Shown here: one piece after another, positions 58,183 to 64,000 of the stretch
Layout: each line of letters starts with the position of its first letter
How positions within the stretch are numbered: the stretch's first letter is position 1
From: an uncultured Thiohalocapsa sp.
GTDB lineage: Bacteria > Pseudomonadota > Gammaproteobacteria > Chromatiales > Chromatiaceae
Reading direction: 5' to 3'
DNA: 64,000 bases
NCBI RefSeq assembly: GCF_913062725.1
Contig: NZ_CAJXWY010000008.1
Coordinates: forward strand, 20,918-84,917
Notes under the pieces: model-generated
What the model saw: only the letters and a program-made list of their open reading frames with translations
Databases searched by the model: none
Told to the model about the DNA's origin: nothing
Made by a program: the position numbers and the translations under genes

Positions 58183-59673
58183 ATGGAGCAACGACTGTGG
58201 GCGATGATATTCATGCTGCTGATGACGACGCTCGCCACATCGTACGCACTAGCCGCACAGCGGGATGCGGCGGCCGCGTCGGCGCAGATTGCTCTGACGC
58301 TCAAAGACGCGGTGCTCCTCTCCGTGAGGAATAACCTCGAACTGCAGGATGCCTACCTCCAGAACCTCGTCTCAAAAGTTGACTTGTGGGTGGCCGAGGG
58401 TCGCTTCGTGCCACGTGGAAGTGTGGCAGCCAGGCTCACGACCGGAGATAACCAGCCGGTTGACGCCAGCCGCGATAAGCCAAGCGAGTTACGTCTGCGC
58501 CCTACGCTGGAATGGAAGCTGCCCACCGGCGCCGATCTGACGTTTTCGTGGGCCACAAACGGTCGGCGCAGTGACGGCACATCGGAGTCGACGTCCAGCC
58601 TCGAAGCGGTCATGACACAGCCCTTGCTGCGAGGGGCGGGGATCGACATCAATCAAATCCCAGTCGATGTCGCCCGTAACGAATACGCAAACGACCTACT
58701 GGACCTGCGGCAGACAGTAAGCGCGAAGATCACCGACGTGGTCTTCGCCTATCGGCAGCTCAAGCTGGAGCGAGGGCGTCTGGAGATTGCGAAAACGGCC
58801 CTTGAGCGGGCACGACGACTGGTCGAGACGAACCGCCGCCTGATCGAAGCAGGACGCATGGCCGCAACGGAGTTGATTCAGGCAGAGGCCGACGTAGCCG
58901 CGCAGGAGGTTAATCTCGCCGAGCGCGATAATGCGCTGGACGCTGCTCGCCTGCGCTTGTTGGGCCTTCTGAACTTGCGTGCGGGCACGCAGATTTCACC
59001 TGCCGACGCCATTGAAATCACGGAAGTCTCGCCGGACTACCAGCGATGGCTGCGCACGGCGTTGAGCATGCGCCCGGATTATCAGCGCGCCCTGCTCTCG
59101 CGTCAAAACCGCCGGCTGAATCGTAAATTGGCCGAGAACGACAGCAAATGGAGGCTGGATCTCACCGCTAGCACGCGCGTCGATAGCCGGGCCGAACGCT
59201 GGCTCTACCCGGTGCCGGATGCCCCGTATGGCCGGCGTTGGGAGGTCGGGCTGGAGCTCGTGGTCCCGCTATTCGATCGGACCCTCAAACAACAGCGCGT
59301 GCGTGCCACCGTGGCGGAGCAGCAGGCGGACAACCGGGTCGAGTCTCTTCGCCAGTCGATCGAGCGAGACCTTACGGATAAGCTGCGCAGCCTTCATGTT
59401 CGACGGCGTCAGGTCGACCTCGCCCGGCGCTCACTCAGTCTGGCCCAAGAGCAACTGCAAATTGAGCAATCGAAGCTGGAGTTGGGGCGGTCCACAAACT
59501 TTGAGCTGGTTAAGCTGCAGAACGATCTGGTACGTGCCGAAAATGCCGAACTGCGTGCCATCATCGACTACCTGAACTTGCTCACGGAACTGGACCAGTC
59601 ACTTGGCACCACCTTTGCGACTTGGGGCTTGACAATCACGAATTTAACGCCGGTGTGGGAACCAGGCTCATGA
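58183..59673 (+). CDS. TolC-family outer-membrane efflux protein
   Basis: A 496-aa outer-membrane factor. A signal peptide (MIFMLLMTTLATSYALA) is followed by the duplicated TolC helical pattern (LTLKDAVLLSVRNNLELQ near the start; ALERARRLVETNRRLIEAGRMAATELIQAEADV in the middle; LGRSTNFELVKLQNDLVRAE in the second half). It would form the outer channel for the adaptor and ABC transporter encoded downstream. ATG 58183 (MEQRLW) starts the signal peptide. The adaptor gene begins about 235 bp later. Confidence 0.88.
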   Translation: MEQRLWAMIFMLLMTTLATSYALAAQRDAAAASAQIALTLKDAVLLSVRNNLELQDAYLQNLVSKVDLWVAEGRFVPRGSVAARLTTGDNQPVDASRDKPSELRLRPTLEWKLPTGADLTFSWATNGRRSDGTSESTSSLEAVMTQPLLRGAGIDINQIPVDVARNEYANDLLDLRQTVSAKITDVVFAYRQLKLERGRLEIAKTALERARRLVETNRRLIEAGRMAATELIQAEADVAAQEVNLAERDNALDAARLRLLGLLNLRAGTQISPADAIEITEVSPDYQRWLRTALSMRPDYQRALLSRQNRRLNRKLAENDSKWRLDLTASTRVDSRAERWLYPVPDAPYGRRWEVGLELVVPLFDRTLKQQRVRATVAEQQADNRVESLRQSIERDLTDKLRSLHVRRRQVDLARRSLSLAQEQLQIEQSKLELGRSTNFELVKLQNDLVRAENAELRAIIDYLNLLTELDQSLGTTFATWGLTITNLTPVWEPGS

Positions 59674-59908
59674 GCGACGGCTGTGCGAAGGTATTGGCAC
59701 AGACAATGCTGCCCCCACGCGGTCGCACGCAATTGCCTGGCCGGCTTCGGCGTAGGATGTCTGCAACGTCCTAGCGGTACAGCCGCCGGGACCGCGCTCG
59801 GTATCACGGCCAACAATGTAAGAGACCACTCACAATGCGATATCGGGTCATCTCTCGATCATCCTGCCGTGGTGGCAAGGTATGGCCGGCGTAAGACGAG
59901 TCAGTCAT

Positions 59909-61192
59909 ATGAGCGGTTTATCACGTCGATCACTGATCCTGGGAGTGCTCGTGGGGGTTGTGGCCGTGGGCGGCTCCGTGTGGCACCTTGACGTCTTTGG
60001 GATACGCGCCTCAGGCGTCAGCGCCGAGACGGTTGCAAATCGCGACTCGGCCGCACGATTGGAAACGCAGATTTTGACCCCCGAGCAGTATCGGCAGACC
60101 ATCCAGCTTCTCGGAACCATAGAGCCCTTGCAGCGCGTCAATGTTGTGGCACCCTATAGTGGAACCATTGAGCGCCGCTTTTTCAGGTACGGAGACGCGG
60201 TCTCGGCAGGTGACCCGCTATTTCACATGGACGACGATAAGGCGCAGGTCGAGTATCGCAAAGCGCAGTCGGCCTTCATCGACGCACGGGAAGCATTTGC
60301 GCAGCTGAGCGACTGGGAGGACAGCGCGGACATGCATCGGGCCGCTCGGCAAGTCCGTCGCGCTCGATCGAAGCTGCGCGCCCTCAAGCAGAAGCACGAA
60401 GAAACCGCCAGGTTGCTGCAATTAGGACTCGTGCCCGAGAGTGAGCTCCGGTCACTGGACCAACAGATCGAGGACGCTCAGCTCGAGCTTGCGCAAAGCG
60501 AAGAGGAACTGGTTGAAACACGCAAGCGAGGCGGTGCGGAAAAGGTCCGCGTCGCACGTCTGAAGCTTGAGAACGCCGCCTTCGCGATGCGTGAATGGGC
60601 GCGCAAGCTCGAGGCTGCGCTGGTGGAGGCGCCGGTGCCGGGCGTGGTTCTAGAGCCACGGAGCGGCCGGGAAGGCGAGACGAACCGCTTGGAGGTTGGC
60701 AGTACCGTCAGTGAAGGCGAGACGGCGGTGAGTCTGGGCGATTTGACGGGTATCCGCGTCAGCGCCGATGTCGACGAAGTAGAGATCGGTTGGCTCGAGG
60801 CTGGCCAGCCTGCTGTGATCTCCGGTGATGCATTCCCCAAGTTATCGTTGGCAGGAACATTGGCGAGGGTCTCTGCCGAAGCGCGCAGGGACGCCGGGCG
60901 GAACGCACCAACCTTCGAAGCATCCATCGAGGTACCGGAGCTGAGCATGGCGCAGCGTCGGGCAGTGCGAGTGGGGATGTCAGCACGTGCCGAGATTGTG
61001 CTGCGGGACAGTTCCACGGCCCTTGTGGTGCCCATTGATGCGGTAGTGCAAGGGACCGACGGGCCAGCCGTGCGCGTTTTGCGAGCGGGAGATGTTGTGA
61101 CGACACCCGTCGAGCCGGGCTTGAGCGGCATCAACCGCGTCGAGATCCTGGAAGGGCTGAGCCCGGGTGACGAAGTGGTGCTCAATCCATGA
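59909..61192 (+). CDS. Periplasmic adaptor (membrane-fusion) protein of an ABC exporter
   Basis: A 427-aa HlyD/MacA-type adaptor. One N-terminal membrane helix (SLILGVLVGVVAVGGSVWHL) is followed by a lipoyl half (VVAPYSGTIERRFFRYGDAVSAGDPLF), a long coiled-coil hairpin (about residues 90-190), the second lipoyl half, and a beta-barrel. The stop overlaps the ATPase start (ATGA). ATG 59909 gives a normal N-terminus; ATG 59882 would add nine residues, and neither has a strong ribosome site. Confidence 0.85.
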   Translation: MSGLSRRSLILGVLVGVVAVGGSVWHLDVFGIRASGVSAETVANRDSAARLETQILTPEQYRQTIQLLGTIEPLQRVNVVAPYSGTIERRFFRYGDAVSAGDPLFHMDDDKAQVEYRKAQSAFIDAREAFAQLSDWEDSADMHRAARQVRRARSKLRALKQKHEETARLLQLGLVPESELRSLDQQIEDAQLELAQSEEELVETRKRGGAEKVRVARLKLENAAFAMREWARKLEAALVEAPVPGVVLEPRSGREGETNRLEVGSTVSEGETAVSLGDLTGIRVSADVDEVEIGWLEAGQPAVISGDAFPKLSLAGTLARVSAEARRDAGRNAPTFEASIEVPELSMAQRRAVRVGMSARAEIVLRDSSTALVVPIDAVVQGTDGPAVRVLRAGDVVTTPVEPGLSGINRVEILEGLSPGDEVVLNP

Positions 61193-61881
61193 GCACCGGT
61201 GCACCGCTGATTGAGGTGGACGCGCTGCACAAGGATTATACGGTTGGCGGAAAACCGTTGCCCATTCTCAAGGGCGTGAGCTTCGATATCACCAGCGGTG
61301 AGCTGGTCTCGGTAATGGGTAGCTCAGGCTCCGGAAAATCGACGCTGATGAATATCCTCGGCCTGCTCGACCATCCTACGCGGGGCCGCTATAAGTTCGG
61401 GGGTCGCGATGTCGCGGCGCTGAGCGAGCCAGAGCTGGCTCGCGTGCGCAATCAACAGATCGGCTTCGTGTTCCAGCAATTCAATTTGCTGCCCCGACTG
61501 AGCGCGCGGGACAATGTTGCATTGCCGCTGCTGTATCGGGGCAGCGCCCGGCGCGATGCCTTAAGCCGGGCTGATGCCATCCTGGCCGACCTGGATATGG
61601 CCGAGCGCAGACATCATCAACCCAGCGAGCTCTCCGGTGGGCAGCAACAACGGGTTGCCATCGCCCGCGCCATCGTTGGCGCGCCGAATGTCCTCCTAGC
61701 GGATGAGCCGACGGGCGCGCTCGACAGTCGGGTCGGACAGGAAATCATCGATCTGTTCGTGCGACTGAACCGCGATGCGGGCACAACGGTCCTCGTCATT
61801 ACCCACGACGCCGGCGTTGCCCAGCAGTGCGAACGGCGGTTGCTCATGCGCGACGGTCTGCTGTTGGCTGACGACCGGTGA
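61189..61881 (+). CDS. MacB/LolD-type ABC transporter ATPase
   Basis: A 230-aa stand-alone ATPase. Walker A GSSGSGKSTLMNILG, Q-loop FVFQQFNLLPRLSARDNV, signature LSGGQQQRVAIARAI, Walker B VLLADEPTGALD, switch His in LVITHD. This is the MacB/LolD/FtsE branch, which powers tripartite efflux or lipoprotein release. The start overlaps the adaptor stop by four bases, and the permease starts about eight bases after its own stop, so the three form one operon with the TolC-like gene. Confidence 0.92.
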   Translation: MSTGAPLIEVDALHKDYTVGGKPLPILKGVSFDITSGELVSVMGSSGSGKSTLMNILGLLDHPTRGRYKFGGRDVAALSEPELARVRNQQIGFVFQQFNLLPRLSARDNVALPLLYRGSARRDALSRADAILADLDMAERRHHQPSELSGGQQQRVAIARAIVGAPNVLLADEPTGALDSRVGQEIIDLFVRLNRDAGTTVLVITHDAGVAQQCERRLLMRDGLLLADDR

Positions 61882-61888
61882 CGCTGTC

Positions 61889-63058
61889 GTGGGGGTGTGG
61901 TCCAATGTGCTGGAAACGCTGCGTAACCTGCTCGCAACCAAGCAGCGCTCGGCCCTCGCACTCATAGGGATAATCATCGGCACGGGCTCGGTCGTAGCGA
62001 TGATCAGCATCGGGTCCATGGCGCAGCGGGAGTCGCTGAAGCGATTTCAAGCCATGGGAACGGATCTTATCCAAATTCGGTTACGCGCGGTGATGCCAGG
62101 TCAGTCCCTGGGTCTGGAGCGCATCCCCGCCATAGAGCAAGGTTTGGCGGCCTGGCTGCATCCGCTGGCGCCGAAGGCGGTGAGTGCAGACCCGGTAGAC
62201 ATCGCGGGGTCGAGAACCTACGTTGACTATGTCGGCACCACTGCTGCGCTAGCGCAGCTCAATGACCTGGTCATCGCAAAGGGACGGTTCATCTCGCCGC
62301 TTGATCGCTACCGGCGCTTCTGCGTGCTCGGCGCCGAAATCCAAAGGCGTTTCGCGGACGCTGCGCTGCCGAGCGACGTTGGAGAAGCCCTTGTTTTCCG
62401 CGGGCGCGTTTTACGGATCATCGGCATACTCGAGCCGACATCCAAAGGCCTTGGTGACAGCGATCTCAACCGATCGATTGTGCTGCCGGCGACGACCTTT
62501 ATCCGCATGATTCGAGGTGGTGTTTCGACCATCTCCGCCCGATTCAGGCCCGGTATCGATCACGAACGGGCAACAGACGATATCGCACGCTGGCTCAGGC
62601 GTAACCTACCTGACTTCACCGCGAACATCATCCGACCTGAACAAATGATTGCCCAGATGCGCCAGCAGATGCGTCTGTTTACGCTGATGCTTGGTGTGAT
62701 CGGGAGTATTTCCCTCATCGTAGGCGGCGTGGGGGTGATGAACATCATGTTGGTGTCCGTCACGGAGCGCCGTCGGGAGATCGGCGTGCGGGTGGCTATA
62801 GGGGCACGCCGATGGGATGTGCGAATGCACTTTCTGATCGAGGCCATGATGCTCTCCCTCTTCGGCGGGGTGCTGGGCATCGGCTTGGGCGTGCTGACGG
62901 CTTGGCTGGTGTCGATGGTGGCCGGATGGGCCTTCTTCGTCTCGGTGCCTGTGATGATTCTCGGGTTCACGGTATCGGCCGCAGTCGGGATCTTTTCGGG
63001 ACTCTACCCGGCCGTGCAAGCGTCCAAGACCGACCCGATCGTGGCGCTGCGCAGCTAG
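61889..63058 (+). CDS. MacB-type ABC transporter permease
   Basis: A 389-aa permease with four membrane helices: one near residue 20 (LALIGIIIGTGSVVAMISIGS), then a periplasmic MacB domain (about 45-260), then three helices (LMLGVIGSISLIVGGVGVMNIMLVSV onward). The ERRREIGVRVAIGARRWDV segment between helices 2 and 3 is the FtsX/MacB hallmark. MacB systems drive export of substrates from the periplasm through a TolC channel. The start is uncertain (GTG 61889 or 61895). Confidence 0.88.
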   Translation: MGVWSNVLETLRNLLATKQRSALALIGIIIGTGSVVAMISIGSMAQRESLKRFQAMGTDLIQIRLRAVMPGQSLGLERIPAIEQGLAAWLHPLAPKAVSADPVDIAGSRTYVDYVGTTAALAQLNDLVIAKGRFISPLDRYRRFCVLGAEIQRRFADAALPSDVGEALVFRGRVLRIIGILEPTSKGLGDSDLNRSIVLPATTFIRMIRGGVSTISARFRPGIDHERATDDIARWLRRNLPDFTANIIRPEQMIAQMRQQMRLFTLMLGVIGSISLIVGGVGVMNIMLVSVTERRREIGVRVAIGARRWDVRMHFLIEAMMLSLFGGVLGIGLGVLTAWLVSMVAGWAFFVSVPVMILGFTVSAAVGIFSGLYPAVQASKTDPIVALRS

Positions 63059-63530
63059 TCAAGGGCTGGAGCAACAGACAAACGCGTGGCAAAGAAAGGG
63101 CGGTGGTACAACCGCCGAACCGCGGGAGTCTCGCGAACCGCGACGCCCAAGAACCCTTGGTAGACGCTCAGACAACGAATCTAGACGCTGAGACAAGTCC
63201 TGGACCAGAATCATCCGTAGTCTATCGCCTTGTAATGAGGAAGAACATTGCACGCGGCGACCTAGCGAGCGTAACTCGGCGGGCGGCGTGCGATGCCGGA
63301 CGAATTTTCCTCTCTACACCGCCAAATAACAGGCAGGTAGCACGGAGCCGTAGAGCCAGGCTCGGACAAGGTAGAAAGAAAAGCGATTACGCGCGACGCA
63401 AACAAGAGATTCCGCACTGAGAATAACATCAGCGGGTGGATGCAGTGCTCCGCTGGGCTTGGCACGCCTTGGTAGACAAGCATCGTCCCGTCCCGACGAG
63501 GCTCCGACGTATACGTATCTGAAAGAAACG
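63059..63530. other. Repeat-bearing gap after the exporter operon
   Basis: A 472-bp stretch with no convincing gene. It holds a near-exact 15-bp direct repeat (63161-63175 and 63182-63196, 14 of 15 identical, 21-bp period) and an 11-bp direct repeat CCTTGGTAGAC at 63155-63165 and 63467-63477. These could be remnants of insertion events. Confidence 0.5.
63161..63196. repeat. 15-bp direct repeat, two units
   Basis: TAGACGCTCAGACAA at 63161-63175 and TAGACGCTGAGACAA at 63182-63196 differ at one base. Confidence 0.7.
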
Positions 63531-63866
63531 ATGACGAAAAAATTGAGCTGGACTACAGCTTTTTGCTGTCTTTTCTTTGCGGGTGCTTGCTCGGCATCGA
63601 AGCCCTACGGATGTGAGAACTGGCACTGCTTTGATGAAGCGAAAGGCAGCTATGTCGGCGAAATACGTGGAGAGCTCTGTCCAAAGTTTGTTGCGGACTC
63701 CCGATACCCGAGGCTTTTCTTATGCCAGAGTAAACAGGCGGTACAAGCGTGGGCAGACGCACAATGCAACAGCCACGTGCCGGCCTGCGCAAAGGAAAAG
63801 TGCTGGGCGAGCGTACCGGATGGGGCCGATTTCAATCGCGGGCAGAAAGGTCTGGACTGCTTTTAA
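63531..63866 (+). CDS. Small cysteine-rich exported (lipo)protein of unknown function
   Basis: A 111-aa protein with a signal sequence (MTKKLSWTTAFCCLFFAGAC). The AGAC site could be a weak lipobox with Cys20 lipidated. The mature part has eight further cysteines (C28, C33 and six later ones), an even number that fits four disulfides in an oxidising compartment. I do not recognise a family. GAAAG lies just upstream of ATG 63531. It follows the TolC-ABC operon but is separated by 472 bp. Confidence 0.6.
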   Translation: MTKKLSWTTAFCCLFFAGACSASKPYGCENWHCFDEAKGSYVGEIRGELCPKFVADSRYPRLFLCQSKQAVQAWADAQCNSHVPACAKEKCWASVPDGADFNRGQKGLDCF

Positions 63867-63931
63867 AAGTGCCTGTGGGCAATGGAGCCCCAATCGCGAA
63901 GACGAATGCCGCGCCTGGCGCAAGCCGGGTG

Positions 63932-64000
63932 GCCGCGGGTGATTGCTCACCCGCGGCTCCCACAGATCCGGACGTGCGCGTTAACGCATCCGGCTCCTCG
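63932..64000 (-). mobile_element. Group II intron 3' end (domains V and VI), cut by the window edge
   Basis: On the minus strand, 63996-63965 folds as a group II intron domain V: lower helix GAGCCGGA with TCCGGATC (one mismatch, at the AGC catalytic triad), upper helix TGCG with CGCA, loop TTAACG, and the two-base CG bulge. After a short linker, 63957-63932 forms a domain VI-like hairpin with an 11-bp perfect stem (GCCGCGGGTGA / TCACCCGCGGC) and a GCAA tetraloop. The rest of the intron, probably with its reverse transcriptase/maturase gene, would lie to the right of the window. The 3' splice site should be just left of 63932, but I cannot place it exactly. Confidence 0.8.

Noticed and set aside
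62812..63420. A 202-codon frame overlapping the permease 3' end and the gap after it
   Set aside because: Most of it is the out-of-frame shadow of the permease; the remaining 61 codons after 63235 are very basic and have no ribosome site.

Overview
The window is a 64 kb, GC-rich, densely coded bacterial chromosome segment. It most resembles a gammaproteobacterium of the purple-sulfur/halophile-like group (Chromatiales or Ectothiorhodospiraceae relatives). The clues are the surE-nlpD-rpoS block, a gammaproteobacterial PepN, HslR, GrxC and DUF2058 protein, a complete cbb3 oxidase locus, a flavocytochrome c sulfide dehydrogenase (fccAB), a DsrC-fold protein and a BCCT osmolyte carrier. This placement is inferred from gene content and protein motifs, not from a marker-gene tree. 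I found no rRNA, tRNA or CRISPR array.

Layout. 0-16 kb: a partial secreted protein, a BCCT transporter, hslR/grxC, pepN, an IclR regulator behind a murF-type ligase, an SCP2-like protein, a Ppx/GppA phosphatase, a ZntB/CorA-type channel and a giant MscK-like mechanosensitive channel. 16-20 kb: an Smr-domain protein diverging from surE-nlpD-rpoS (stationary-phase and envelope maintenance; pcm is absent). 20-29 kb: ccoNOQP plus an unnamed 46-aa membrane protein ending at a strong terminator, then the assembly genes ccoG-fixH-ccoI-ccoS. 29-41 kb: an Na/Ca exchanger, a DsrC/TusE-like protein that has lost its terminal cysteine, a membrane-anchored pseudo-receiver, 6-phosphogluconolactonase, small membrane proteins, a kinase-ATPase fusion, a coiled-coil OmpA-type protein, fccAB, and a voltage-gated cation channel with an unusual filter. 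41-50 kb: a DUF2760-Hsp70 pair and a carbohydrate cluster (small-molecule kinase, 136-aa unknown, GH13 amylase, beta-propeller glycosidase-like protein). 49.5-57.4 kb: an RND pump with no adaptor beside it, an MsbA-like ABC exporter, a YdcH-like protein, Skp/OmpH and a DUF2058 protein.

57.4-64 kb looks different. There is a 760-bp stretch without a recognisable gene, then a tightly coupled TolC-adaptor-ATPase-permease operon with visibly more A/T-rich codon choice, a short repeat-bearing gap, a small cysteine-rich exported protein, and at the very edge the 3' end (domains V and VI) of a group II intron on the minus strand. I read this as an acquired accessory segment.

How the genes fit together. 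FccAB would oxidise sulfide in the periplasm and pass electrons to cytochrome c; the cbb3 oxidase could then pass them to oxygen at low tension, with CcoG/FixH/CcoI/CcoS providing copper and assembly. The BCCT carrier, MscK-like channel, ion exchanger and voltage-gated channel fit a cell exposed to changing salinity. The most notable oddities are the Cys-to-Ala DsrC-like protein, the phosphorylation-dead membrane receiver, the TFEDWTD-filter channel, the unnamed small cco-operon membrane protein, and the exporter operon beside the group II intron.
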